From contig JANWXW010000010.1 in the NCBI GenBank assembly GCA_025057315.1, forward strand, positions 1 to 35,771: a DNA stretch of 35,771 nt, read 5' to 3'. Source of the stretch: Myxococcota bacterium. Its GTDB lineage: Bacteria > Myxococcota_A > Polyangia > Palsa-1104 > JAEUJZ01. The translations under genes were made by a program, and so were the position numbers. Shown here piece after piece: positions 1 to 7,956 of the stretch (position 1 is the stretch's first letter; every line of letters begins with the position of its first letter). Below the pieces are notes generated by a model that worked only from the letters and a program-made list of their open reading frames with translations, was not told where the DNA came from and did no database searches.

Positions 1-134
1 TGATGGCGCCCGTGGTGGCCCGCTACTATGCGGAGTGGCTGTGCGGCGGGCCGCGCCACCCCATCTTCGACCGCTGCACGCTCTCGCGCTTCAGCGGCAG
101 CCCCATCGATCCGGAGGAGATGATCATCGGCTGA
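1..134 (+). CDS. FAD-dependent oxidoreductase, C-terminal end (partial)
   Basis: Only the last 43 codons are in the window, read in the frame that starts at base 3 and stops at TGA 132-134. The peptide contains VVARYYAEWLCGG, then HPIFDRCTLSRF and a short acidic tail. A helix of the type '(G/A)PxxARxxAEWxxxG' followed by 'P.fd...lsRF' is how D-amino-acid-oxidase-like (DAO/glycine oxidase) flavoproteins end, so I read it as the C-terminus of such an enzyme, which would oxidise an amine or amino acid with FAD. The flavin-binding N-terminus lies outside the window, so the substrate cannot be judged. The ATG at base 3 is an internal Met, not a start. Confidence 0.55.
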   Translation, partial: MAPVVARYYAEWLCGGPRHPIFDRCTLSRFSGSPIDPEEMIIG

Positions 135-590
135 GCCAGCCTCAGGGAAACCGAGCCCCACGGGGCCGGCACGGCTCTGTCTGGCTGCAAGGGGGAGGGC
201 CTTTGGCGCGGGTTGTCGGCCAGGCGGGGCCCTGGCAGCCGGGCTGGGATTCGGTGGATGTGCCGGACATATGCCGGGTTGTTCGCTTGTGATTTGTTAA
301 CAAATAAAATATGGAGTTTTCACGATGCCTGCTGGAGGTGCAGGCTGCGCCGCTGTGTGGGGTTGCACGGACGGTGGCGCTGGGCAATCGGCACCTGGCC
401 CACTCGGTGTCGGTGCGCCGGTCGCCAGCCATCGCATCTGGGCCCGGCCGGGGGCCGCAGGTGCAGCGTTTGCTGGCCTCGCGGAGGGGGATCGCGGCAG
501 GGGGAGCTGGCCAGGGGTCTTGGCCTGCTGGAGCCGCGCCCGTGCGTCTGCGGCTCGGGGCAAGCCGGGGGGGTCAGAGCGGGCCCGCGC
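135..590. other. gene-poor region with AT-rich island
   Basis: There is no convincing gene in these 456 bases. Most of it is GC-rich, but about 290-325 is strongly AT-rich and holds a perfect palindrome (293-304), then an ATG at 311 and a GGAG-preceded ATG at 325. Short frames from these ATGs (311-622 and 325-594) encode Arg/Gly/Ala-rich peptides with no recognisable domain, and the first runs into the end of the lipoprotein gene on the other strand. A 10-bp palindrome GCGGGCCCGC lies at about 580-589, just beyond the stop of the minus-strand gene, and could be part of its 3' end signal. Confidence 0.4.
293..304. repeat. 12-bp perfect palindrome in AT-rich island
   Basis: TTTGTTAACAAA is its own reverse complement. 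It lies in an AT-rich patch in otherwise GC-rich DNA, 20 bases before a possible GGAG/ATG start at 325. It could be an operator for a dimeric regulator or simply part of an AT-rich promoter. No gene is firmly linked to it. Confidence 0.35.
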
Positions 591-2267
591 TTAGCCGAGC
601 GGGCAGTTGTAGCCGGCGCTAACCGAGGAGAGGATGGGCGTCAGCTGGCTGTCGCTCGAACGCAGGGCAAACTCCACCTGCAGGTATTCTTGCGGGCCGC
701 TGATGCGCAGGGGCAGGGGCAGGGACGGCATATCCGGCGGGATGCTGGCCAGGTGGGTCCAGGGGGCAGCGGCCAGGTCGGCCCGGGTCTGCGCCGCACG
801 CACCCGCACCACCACCTGCGTGCCTGACGGCGCGGTCACCTTGAAGTCGAGCGTGACCCACTGCGTATTGCCACCACAGCCAGAGAAGGTCTGGCGGAAG
901 AGCCCGGTGGGCGCCGCCGCGTTGCGCAGTTGGAAGCCGGTCATGTCGCTGTAGGTGTAGGGCCCATTGCCCACGGCCACGGACTGCACCTGGTAGGTGC
1001 CAGGATGGATCTTGAATGCGCGCGACTGCCCCTGGCTGATGACCCAGGGGAAGCCATCGAAGTCGATGGCCGCGCCGACGTTGCCCCCTCCCACCGAGAT
1101 GAGGTTCTTATAGACCATGGTGGCCGCTGACGCATCCACATGGACCATGCCGCGGTTGGTGTCCGCCGCCCACACGCCGTAGTTCTGGTCCACCGCGACG
1201 CCGCGCAGCGACGAGGCATTCGGCACATTGAGCCGCTCCCAGGTCAGGGTCATGGGGTTCAGGCGCGCGATGCAGTTGCGGCCGGCGGTGTAGATGAACC
1301 CCTTGGGGTCGGCAGCGATGCCATAGGGGCAGGGTGTTTCTTTGTCGCCGGTCAGGGTGGTCACCCGGTCGCCGTTGCGCACATCCACCTTTGCCATCGG
1401 CCCGCCGATGTCGACGATCCAGACGTTGCCGTCGCGATCGATGACCAGGCCATAGGGATGGACAGGCGAGACGTCGATGCGCTTCTCGATGGCGCCGGTG
1501 CGGGCGTTCAGCCGCACCAGTTGGCGTTTGTTGTATAGCCCAATGTAGACCTTGGCGGAGAGCATGCCGTTGTCGCCCACCGTGGCATCAAAGCCGGCGG
1601 CTCGCGGCAGGGTCGAGGTGGCGCCCTCGCTGAGGTCGGTCAGCCACAGCACGCACTCGTCTGGGCTTTCGCGCTGCCCGGCGGCCCACTGGAACTGCGG
1701 CGGGACAGGCCCTTCGCCCTCGAAGGTATCGATGCGACCGTTGCGGTTGCGATCTACACAGGCTGCTTTGCTGCCCGCAATCTTGACCGCGGAGGCCTTG
1801 TGGCCATCTGGCCGAGCTCGATTGGCCACGACCACGTCGCCATCGAGCGATACCGAGGTGCGTGACGGGTCGGCGCCACCGCCGGGGAAGGTGACGTAAC
1901 GGGCCACCTCCTTCATGTTGCGGGAATCTACCTTGGAGATGGTGCCCTCGGCGCTGTTTGCCACCCAGATAATGGGGGTATTATGTCCCATAAAATGGCC
2001 CGGATCGAGGACCACATTGCCGCCCGGGTCGAGCTTCACACCGCTGGAGCCATCTGCGGACGGATCGAAGGGCGTCCTGCTGCCAGGACCGGCCCGCTCG
2101 ATGCGCTCGGGTCCGGCCGGTGGTTGTTTTGGCCTGACCGAACCATCCGACGAGGTCGGCTCGCAGTCCTGGGCCCCGCCTGGACAGGCCAGCGAGCCCT
2201 CCAGCGGCGGGTTGCACGTGGTCAGACCCAGCGACAGGCCGACGAGACAGACTGCCATGCGATGCAT
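591..2267 (-). CDS. secreted beta-propeller lipoprotein with EF-hand loop
   Basis: A 558-residue lipoprotein. The N-terminus has a short signal peptide with lipobox LTTC (Cys18), so it should be anchored in the outer envelope. After a Pro-rich linker, residues ~97-430 form repeated strands with 'YGLVIDRDGNVWIVD', 'YGIAADPKGFIYTA' and 'RGVAVDQNYGVWAAD', the blade pattern of NHL / streptogramin-lyase-like propellers. Residues 172-183 (DRNRNGRIDTFE) fit the 12-position EF-hand loop exactly (D1, N3, N5, G6, I8, D9, E12), so calcium binding is likely. A C-terminal beta-sandwich-like part (~465-558) follows. The start is supported by a GGGAGGG sequence 9 bases upstream. No catalytic residues were identified, so this is more likely a binding or surface protein than an enzyme. 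Confidence 0.8.
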   Translation of the reverse strand: MHRMAVCLVGLSLGLTTCNPPLEGSLACPGGAQDCEPTSSDGSVRPKQPPAGPERIERAGPGSRTPFDPSADGSSGVKLDPGGNVVLDPGHFMGHNTPIIWVANSAEGTISKVDSRNMKEVARYVTFPGGGADPSRTSVSLDGDVVVANRARPDGHKASAVKIAGSKAACVDRNRNGRIDTFEGEGPVPPQFQWAAGQRESPDECVLWLTDLSEGATSTLPRAAGFDATVGDNGMLSAKVYIGLYNKRQLVRLNARTGAIEKRIDVSPVHPYGLVIDRDGNVWIVDIGGPMAKVDVRNGDRVTTLTGDKETPCPYGIAADPKGFIYTAGRNCIARLNPMTLTWERLNVPNASSLRGVAVDQNYGVWAADTNRGMVHVDASAATMVYKNLISVGGGNVGAAIDFDGFPWVISQGQSRAFKIHPGTYQVQSVAVGNGPYTYSDMTGFQLRNAAAPTGLFRQTFSGCGGNTQWVTLDFKVTAPSGTQVVVRVRAAQTRADLAAAPWTHLASIPPDMPSLPLPLRISGPQEYLQVEFALRSSDSQLTPILSSVSAGYNCPLG

Positions 2268-2413
2268 AGGCCATATCCCTCCCGCGCAAAAGAGAATGTT
2301 TTTTGCACAAAAATTTTGATTTCTCTATTGCATTATATATGAAGATAGATAAGTCGTGTTGGCTGCGACGGAAGCGGCCATTAAAAGGCTATATATGTTA
2401 AGATTTTTATCCG
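2268..2413. promoter_or_regulatory. divergent AT-rich promoter region
   Basis: This 146-base gap separates two divergent genes, and about 2290-2410 is far richer in A+T than its surroundings. On the plus strand TTGGCT (2359-2364) and TTAAAA (2381-2386) are 16 bases apart and could be -35 and -10 elements for the gene at 2414. TATATAT/TTAAGAT runs just beyond are alternatives. The minus-strand gene has a clear Shine-Dalgarno (complement of CCCTCCC, 2277-2283). The plus-strand gene has none, so its mRNA may have a very short leader. Confidence 0.45.
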
Positions 2414-3667
2414 ATGGGCTTTGTCGATGATTTGCAGAGTGGCCGGTGGGGCCTGCGGTTGACGATCCCGGCGGCATGGCGGGTGCACGAGGAGCACCCC
2501 GGCAGGGTGGTGTTCGTAGATGCCGAGCACCGCGTCGGCTGGCACGTGGCGCATGCGCCCGTGGCGTTTGACCTTCGGCCAGAGCACGACGAGGTGCTGC
2601 GTCGCGACCTGGACCGGCACGCCCGCTATGCCTTTACCCGACAGTACAAGGACCTGCAGCTTCCGGCGGAGGCAGCGGCCCGCCGCAAGCCGCCACGCAC
2701 CCAGGACCCGCGCTGGCCCAACTGGACGCCGATCATCGAGATCGAGCGCATCCAGGTGGGTGGCGCCGATGCCCTTCGGGTGCTGCGCCGCCTGGCCTAC
2801 GAGGAGGCGCTGGAGGTGGTGCTGGGCAGCCTGCTGGTGCCCCTGCAGATGGGCTTGTGCGAGATCACCGCGTTCCATCGCACCGCCGAGCCTGGCCACC
2901 GCGAGTTGCACCTGGTGAACTTGGCGCTGCAGCGGTACCCAGGGCGGTCAGCCGAGGAGGTGACCCGCCTGCTCGGCCAGGCCTATCTGGATGACAGGGC
3001 CCACGACGAGCAGTTCCCGCAGAGCGCGGTGGCGCTGGTGCGCCGTGCGCTGCGCTGGCTGCTAGAGGAGGCCAGGCTGGTGGAGGTTTCTGCGCCGATG
3101 TCGCCTCCGCCTGTGGGCGAGGTCGAGCTGCGCGCTGCCGATTGCATCATCACGCCTCCACCTCGCTATCTGCCCATCGCGACCCAAGGGCTGGGTGTGC
3201 CCACCGGCATGGCCGTGCTCACGCGAGGGCTGCTGGATGCCACTGACAACCCACGCGTGCTGGATGTGTGGCTGCTGCCCGATGTGATGCTGACCGCTCA
3301 GGGGCGGCAGGACCAGTTGCTCCAGCTTGCCCGTCGTCATGCCAACGACTGGGAAAAGCAGGGAGCCACAGAGCTGGAGATAGAGGTGACAGCCCTGCCC
3401 CCGGTGGGGGAGCAACTTCGCGCCCGTTCCGCCGTGCGCATGCGCATTGGCGGCGAGGCAGTGCACTCGGTGACACGCTGGCTGGCGGAGCCAGACGGCC
3501 GGGTCTATCGCATCTCCCTCGGTGCCCCCTCTTATGTTCCAGCCGACGAACTGGAAGCCGAGGCCGATGCGGCGATGCGTTCGTTCCGGCGCCTTACGCG
3601 CCCACGGTCCAACGCGTGGCTGACTTCTGACCTGCGCCTGCGTCCCGCGGAGCCCCGCCCGAACTGA
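2414..3667 (+). CDS. hypothetical soluble protein, 417 aa
   Basis: I do not recognise this family. The protein has no signal peptide or membrane segment and is rich in charged residues and aromatic/Arg motifs. It starts with 'WGLRLTIPAAWRVHEE', a pattern seen in small beta-sheet domains of the DUF1795/PsbP type, and a second region of similar character occurs around residues 345-395 (SAVRMRIGGEAVHSVTRWL, then RVYRISLGAPSYVPADELEAEADAA). An internal duplication is possible but not proven. No catalytic motif is visible. The ATG follows an AT-rich leader without a Shine-Dalgarno. It converges on the carboxypeptidase gene, with only 7 bases between stops. Function unknown; it may be cytoplasmic. 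Confidence 0.75.
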   Translation: MGFVDDLQSGRWGLRLTIPAAWRVHEEHPGRVVFVDAEHRVGWHVAHAPVAFDLRPEHDEVLRRDLDRHARYAFTRQYKDLQLPAEAAARRKPPRTQDPRWPNWTPIIEIERIQVGGADALRVLRRLAYEEALEVVLGSLLVPLQMGLCEITAFHRTAEPGHRELHLVNLALQRYPGRSAEEVTRLLGQAYLDDRAHDEQFPQSAVALVRRALRWLLEEARLVEVSAPMSPPPVGEVELRAADCIITPPPRYLPIATQGLGVPTGMAVLTRGLLDATDNPRVLDVWLLPDVMLTAQGRQDQLLQLARRHANDWEKQGATELEIEVTALPPVGEQLRARSAVRMRIGGEAVHSVTRWLAEPDGRVYRISLGAPSYVPADELEAEADAAMRSFRRLTRPRSNAWLTSDLRLRPAEPRPN

Positions 3668-3674
3668 CGACTGC

Positions 3675-4205
3675 TCAGTCCACGTGCTCCCAGTGCCACC
3701 GTTCTGAGGGCACGGTGCGGCGAAAGCCATAGCGCCTCGCGTGGCGCCGGAGCCATTCTTTCACGCCGGGCAGGGACATGTCCAGGTCGAGGGCACGCCC
3801 GCTCTGGTGGTTGGAGGCACCGGGGCGCGAGGCCAGGGGGCCCCGGCCGCGGCGGTAGAGTCGGTACAGCTCGGCCTGCTTCTGGTGACTGCGGAAGCCG
3901 CTCACCACCACCAGGTTCACCCCGGCGCGACGCGCCGCATCCGCCATGCGGAAGAAGGCCAGGGCCGTCCGCACCTCGGCCTGCACGGAGCCATCAGGGC
4001 TCAGGTCCACCACCGCCACCGGATGGGGACGGTACTTGACAAACCCCATCTCGGCCCGCGGAGCCAGCCCCCGCTCGGCCTGAAGCTGCGCTGCCAGCGC
4101 CACCGAGGTCACCCAGCTGGGGCCAGCGGCGCGCAGGGTCCCGCCGTGCAGCGGCAGACCTGAACAGGCAAGGGTGAGTAGCATCAGGGCACCAGGGGCC
4201 ACCAT
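3675..4205 (-). CDS. M15-family D-alanyl-D-alanine carboxypeptidase, lipoprotein
   Basis: A 176-residue zinc peptidase of the VanY/M15 type, which trims D-Ala-containing peptidoglycan stems outside the inner membrane. The zinc motif SxHxxGxAxD is present as S131-N-H133-Q-S-G136-R-A-L-D140, and the terminal 'SERWHWEHVD' supplies the expected catalytic Glu (E168) and third zinc ligand (H171). The conserved 'SGFRSHQKQAELY' (102-114) also fits. I chose the ATG at 4205 because it gives a proper lipoprotein signal, MVAPGALMLLTLAC (Cys14). The open frame runs on to 4418, but that extension is Arg-rich and carries no signal peptide. It is divergent from the subtilase gene, with 123 bases between starts. 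Confidence 0.85.
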   Translation of the reverse strand: MVAPGALMLLTLACSGLPLHGGTLRAAGPSWVTSVALAAQLQAERGLAPRAEMGFVKYRPHPVAVVDLSPDGSVQAEVRTALAFFRMADAARRAGVNLVVVSGFRSHQKQAELYRLYRRGRGPLASRPGASNHQSGRALDLDMSLPGVKEWLRRHARRYGFRRTVPSERWHWEHVD

Positions 4206-4328
4206 GGTCCCATCATACCGTAGGTGCCTCCACGCAGAATATGGGAAATGTTCCCAGCAGTTGGCATCGCTCGGCTGCGGCTGCATGCGGGTGTGCAGAG
4301 GGCGAGCAGGTAAGATAAGCTTGGCTCG

Positions 4329-5999
4329 ATGCCGCGCTGGGTTTCCCTGGCCCTGTCCCTGTGTGCCTGCACTGCCCCGCTGCCAGGCCCGACGGCTGAC
4401 AGCGCGGTCCGCCCCCATGACCAGGGCGCGGCGGAGCAGATCGTCGTCGGACGGGCCCTGGTGGAGTTGGTGCGGCCCGTGGCGCTGCCGCCCGTCGAGC
4501 TGGGGGAGGGCGCCCTCCCCTCCCTCCCGCGTGCCGCCCTGGCCCTACCGATGGCAGAACTGGGCGGCGTGCCGGTGCGCCTCGTGCGGACGATCTACGA
4601 GGGGACGGGCGAGGGCGAGGACGGCGGGCTGCCGCTGCTCCTGCTGGCCACCGATGCCAAGGACGAGGCGACGACGTGGGCCCACATCGCGCGTCTGGCA
4701 CGCGACCCGCTGGTGCACCGCGCCGAGCCAGACCGGGTGCGCACGATGGCAGCCGTGCCGACGGACCCCCATTATCGTGAGCAGTGGAACCTACACCAGA
4801 TCAACATGGCTGCGGCCTGGGACCGGGCTCGCGGCTCCGAGAGCGTGGTTGTGGCCATCCTGGACACGGGCATCGTGCGCGGCCACCCGGACCTGGAGGG
4901 CCGCCTGGTGGATGGCTACGACTTCATCGCCGATCCCGTCAACGCGGCCGACGGCAACGGTCGCGACCCAGACCCCACCGACGAGGGCAGGACCGAGCCT
5001 GGCTCCAGCAACCTTCACGGCACGCATGTGGCGGGCATCATCGGGGCCCAGAGCAACAACGGGCGCGGGGTGGCCGGTGTGGACTGGCGCTGTCGCCTGA
5101 TGCCCGTGCGCGTGCTGGGCGTTCAAAACGGCACCGGTGTGGATAGCGACATCGCCGATGCCATCCGCTGGTCCGCAGGCCGCCAGGTGGGCGGCATGCC
5201 ACGTCCGCGCCAGGCAGCTCAGATCATCAATATGAGCTTTGGTGGCCGCGGCATCTCCTTTACGGTCCAACGTGCGGTCGACGAGGCCATCTCTGCCGGT
5301 GCCCTCATCGTGGTGGCAGCGGGCAACGGCGGAGAGGATGTGACCCATTACTCGCCGGGCGGACTGGACAGCGTCATCACCGTCGGTGCCTCCACGCGCC
5401 AGCGGGCTCGCGCCCCCTACTCGAATTATGGCCGGCGCGTCGATCTGCTTGCTCCTGGTGGAGATGATCTAGAGGCTGAGTCGACAGCGGCTGGCGTGCT
5501 CTCGACCTACCGCGATCGCGGTCATCGGGACCCACTCATGTCCCAATCCGCCTTCACCTACTTTGCGCTGCAGGGCACGTCGCAGGCCGCGGCCCACGTC
5601 AGCGGTGCGGCGGCGCTGGTACGGTCGCTGGTGCCACTGCGGCAGCGTACCCTAGCAGCCCTGTTGCGCACCACGGCCGATCCGACCAGCCGCTGCGACC
5701 TGGACGAGTACGCAGGATGCGGCGCTGGTCTGCTCAACGTCGATCGCCTTCTGGTGCTGGCTGAGCTGCAACCCAAGTGCGGTTGCCAGGGCGATTTCTA
5801 TTGTTTTGATGGCCGATGCATCGATCCCGGCGATCCCCATCCGTCCATCTTTGCCGACCCGGTGATCCGCGGCGGCTGTGAGGTGGTCTCGGGCTGGGGC
5901 GGGCCAGCATCCCCTGGGCCGCTGGGGATTGGCCTTTTGGGCCTGGGGCTTGGCTGGATGGGCCGGCGCCATCGACTGAGAGAGGGACGCGTTCGATGA
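4329..5999 (+). CDS. subtilisin-like serine protease (S8) with MYXO-CTERM-like tail
   Basis: 556 residues. The catalytic triad is intact: D179 in VAILDTG, H230 in NLHGTHVAG and S418 in LQGTSQAAAHVSGAAAL, with the oxyanion Asn N333 in AAGNGG. A ~140-residue N-terminal part precedes the catalytic domain and probably acts as a propeptide or inhibitor-like region. The first 14 residues (…LSLCAC) look like a short lipoprotein signal. After the protease domain comes a Cys-rich stretch (484-497), then C517, a Gly/Leu hydrophobic helix (~531-544) and an Arg-rich end (RRHRLREGRVR). That architecture matches MYXO-CTERM sorting tails of Myxococcota, proposed to be processed at the Cys for surface display. 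The stop overlaps the next start by 4 bases (ATGA). Confidence 0.9.
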   Translation: MPRWVSLALSLCACTAPLPGPTADSAVRPHDQGAAEQIVVGRALVELVRPVALPPVELGEGALPSLPRAALALPMAELGGVPVRLVRTIYEGTGEGEDGGLPLLLLATDAKDEATTWAHIARLARDPLVHRAEPDRVRTMAAVPTDPHYREQWNLHQINMAAAWDRARGSESVVVAILDTGIVRGHPDLEGRLVDGYDFIADPVNAADGNGRDPDPTDEGRTEPGSSNLHGTHVAGIIGAQSNNGRGVAGVDWRCRLMPVRVLGVQNGTGVDSDIADAIRWSAGRQVGGMPRPRQAAQIINMSFGGRGISFTVQRAVDEAISAGALIVVAAGNGGEDVTHYSPGGLDSVITVGASTRQRARAPYSNYGRRVDLLAPGGDDLEAESTAAGVLSTYRDRGHRDPLMSQSAFTYFALQGTSQAAAHVSGAAALVRSLVPLRQRTLAALLRTTADPTSRCDLDEYAGCGAGLLNVDRLLVLAELQPKCGCQGDFYCFDGRCIDPGDPHPSIFADPVIRGGCEVVSGWGGPASPGPLGIGLLGLGLGWMGRRHRLREGRVR

Positions 6000-7204
6000 T
6001 CTCATCCCGACACGAGGTGCTTGTAACCGGCATGGGCGCGGTGACCGCGCTGGGACCCGATCTGGCCTCCTTCGCTGCAGGGCTCCAAGCGGGGCGAACC
6101 GGCATTCGCCGTCTGACGCTCTTCGATCCATCCGGTTATCGCTCGGAGCTGTGCGGCCAGGTTGCCGAGCCCGATTTCCCCGACGTGGAGCTGCCGCCCA
6201 GCACCTCGCGTCCGGACCGGTTCGGGCTGCGCGCGGCCCTGGACGCTGTGCGCGATGCGGACCTGCCGGTGGAGGCGCTGCGCGGCGCAGCGGTGGCCAT
6301 GGGTACTGGCACGGGGGGGGCGCTGCAGAGCGAGGAGTATGTGCTAGAACGGCTCGCGGGCCGTTATCCCGATGCCCGCCTCCTGGTGGGCCACCAGCCG
6401 GCTGCGGTGACCGATCTTATTGCCCGACTGCTGGGCATACGGGGGCCACGCAACACCATCATGACCGCCTGCTCTTCCTCTGCGGTGGCCATCGCCTGGG
6501 CGGCGGATTTGATTGCCTGTGGCGAGGTGGAGGTGGCGCTGGCGGGCGGTGCTGAGGGCCTATGCCGCCTCACCGTCGCGGGCTTCAGTGCCCTGCGGGC
6601 GACCTCGCCGGAGCTGTGTCGCCCCTTTGATGCCAACCGCCAGGGACTGAATTTGGGGGAGGGGGCCGCGGTGCTGGTGTTGGAGTCGGAAAAGCATGCT
6701 CAGCGCCGCGGCGCTCGGGTCTATGGGCGCATTGCCGGCTACGGCATGACCACCGACGCGTACCACATGACGGCGCCCCACCCCGATGGTGCGGGCGCAG
6801 CGCGGGCCATGCGCATCGCGCTGGCCAATGCAGGCCTACCCCCAGAGGCGATCGGCTACATCAATGCCCACGGCACGGGCACACCGCACAACGACGTCGC
6901 CGAGACGCGCGCCATCCATGCCGTCTTTGGCGCATGGGCACCGCGCATCCCGGTCAGCTCGATCAAGTCCATGGTCGGGCACACCCTGGGTGCCGCCGGC
7001 GCCATCGAGGCCGTGGCATCCCTGCTGGCGCTCAGTTGTGGCTTCCTGCCGCCGACTGTAAACCACGAGCGTGCCGAGGAGGGGTTCAACCTGGACTTCA
7101 TTCCTGGCCAGGCCCGCGCGGTGCAGGTCGAGGCAGTGCTGTCCAGCAGCTTCGCCTTTGGCGGCAACAACGCGGTGCTGATCTTCACCCGCACACCCGG
7201 TTGA
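5996..7204 (+). CDS. 3-oxoacyl-ACP synthase (KAS II / FabF-like)
   Basis: A 402-residue condensing enzyme of the FabF type, joining malonyl-ACP to an acyl chain in fatty-acid or polyketide synthesis. The active-site Cys is C159 in TACSSSA. The two catalytic His are H292 in NAHGTGT and H329 in SMVGHTLGAAGA, and K324 sits in SSIK. The ending SSSFAFGGNNAVLIF is the usual C-terminal motif. Length is normal (FabF about 410). It overlaps the subtilase gene by 4 bases and is presumably co-translated with it, an unexpected pairing. No acyl carrier protein, ketoreductase or malonyl transferase gene is nearby, so it may be an extra synthase for a special lipid rather than the housekeeping FabF. Confidence 0.9.
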   Translation: MISSRHEVLVTGMGAVTALGPDLASFAAGLQAGRTGIRRLTLFDPSGYRSELCGQVAEPDFPDVELPPSTSRPDRFGLRAALDAVRDADLPVEALRGAAVAMGTGTGGALQSEEYVLERLAGRYPDARLLVGHQPAAVTDLIARLLGIRGPRNTIMTACSSSAVAIAWAADLIACGEVEVALAGGAEGLCRLTVAGFSALRATSPELCRPFDANRQGLNLGEGAAVLVLESEKHAQRRGARVYGRIAGYGMTTDAYHMTAPHPDGAGAARAMRIALANAGLPPEAIGYINAHGTGTPHNDVAETRAIHAVFGAWAPRIPVSSIKSMVGHTLGAAGAIEAVASLLALSCGFLPPTVNHERAEEGFNLDFIPGQARAVQVEAVLSSSFAFGGNNAVLIFTRTPG

Positions 7205-7280
7205 GCCCACCACACACGCGCAGCGCTCCTGCCGCCAGCCTCATGTGCTAAGCTTCAAGCTGCACACCCGGCTGGGCCCA
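7191..7280. repeat. imperfect direct repeat at the 3' end of the FabF-like gene
   Basis: GCACACCCGGTTGAGCCCA (7191-7209, spanning the FabF-like stop codon) recurs as GCACACCCGGCTGGGCCCA at 7262-7280, matching at 17 of 19 positions, 71 bases downstream. Weaker similarity continues for about 16 bases with a one-base gap. The second copy sits just outside the stop codon of the convergent minus-strand gene. Confidence 0.6.
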
Positions 7281-7285
7281 TCCCC

Positions 7286-7864
7286 TCACGCACAGCCGGC
7301 CCGCTCCCTTCGCTGTCGCTCCAGCTCGGCCAGCAACTCCACCGCGAAGGCCACGGTTTCGAACCGGCCGGTCAGCGAATAATAGTATTCTTCGGTGACC
7401 GGTGCTGTCCGCTCCAGCGCCTCCTGGAGGGGTCCAAGCAGGTCCGGCCGCGTCCTCAGGCTGCCATCGTAGCCGTCTACCTCACCGGATGCCAGCGCCT
7501 CGGCCGCCATCCCCACCGGCGCGAACCACAGGGGGACACAGTCCAGCTCGACCTGCCAACCCGCTGGGTCGCGATCGTCGACCTGATTGTGCTCGTGTGG
7601 TGCCGACTCCCGCCACCGCCCGCCAAAGCGGGCAATGGCCACCTCGCCCAGGTGGGCACCGAGTGCCGCCGCCAGCAGCGCGCGCAGCTCGTCGCTGATG
7701 GGACCGGCCTGGCGCACCGTTCGCAGGTAGTGGTCCATATAAGCTAGCGATTCCACGCTGAGGTCGACGGAGCATCCGGTGGCACGCTGCACGTAGTCAC
7801 GCGCCGCCCGCACCAAGTCCGCCACCTGAATCGCAAGCGATGACCCCAAGGAACCATCTGACAT
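7286..7864 (-). CDS. conserved hypothetical protein, 192 aa
   Basis: A soluble protein without signal peptide or membrane helix. It contains 'SVDLSVESLAYMDHYL' (~30-45) and 'LGAHLGEVAIARFGGRWRE' (~70-88). The pattern (L/I)GA(Y/H)LGEv…GG.W is found in small uncharacterised bacterial proteins, so I call it conserved but cannot give a function. I chose the ATG at 7864 (MSDGSLGSS) because the frame upstream of it overlaps the divergent phosphoesterase promoter and has poor codon use. An ATG at 7888 is the alternative. Neither has a strong Shine-Dalgarno. It is convergent with the FabF-like gene and divergent from the metallophosphoesterase (92 bases). Confidence 0.7.
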   Translation of the reverse strand: MSDGSLGSSLAIQVADLVRAARDYVQRATGCSVDLSVESLAYMDHYLRTVRQAGPISDELRALLAAALGAHLGEVAIARFGGRWRESAPHEHNQVDDRDPAGWQVELDCVPLWFAPVGMAAEALASGEVDGYDGSLRTRPDLLGPLQEALERTAPVTEEYYYSLTGRFETVAFAVELLAELERQRRERAGCA

Positions 7865-7956
7865 GGGGCAAATGTAGCATATTGCCATCGGCAGCCAACC
7901 AGCACTCGTCCCTCCCGGCACGGTTGCCCTTATACGTGGTACACTCAAAGTTCGGC

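Noticed and set aside
311..622. 103-residue frame in the gene-poor region
   Set aside because: Third-base GC is fairly high, but it is Arg-rich, has no Shine-Dalgarno and overlaps the lipoprotein gene end. Not listed as a gene.
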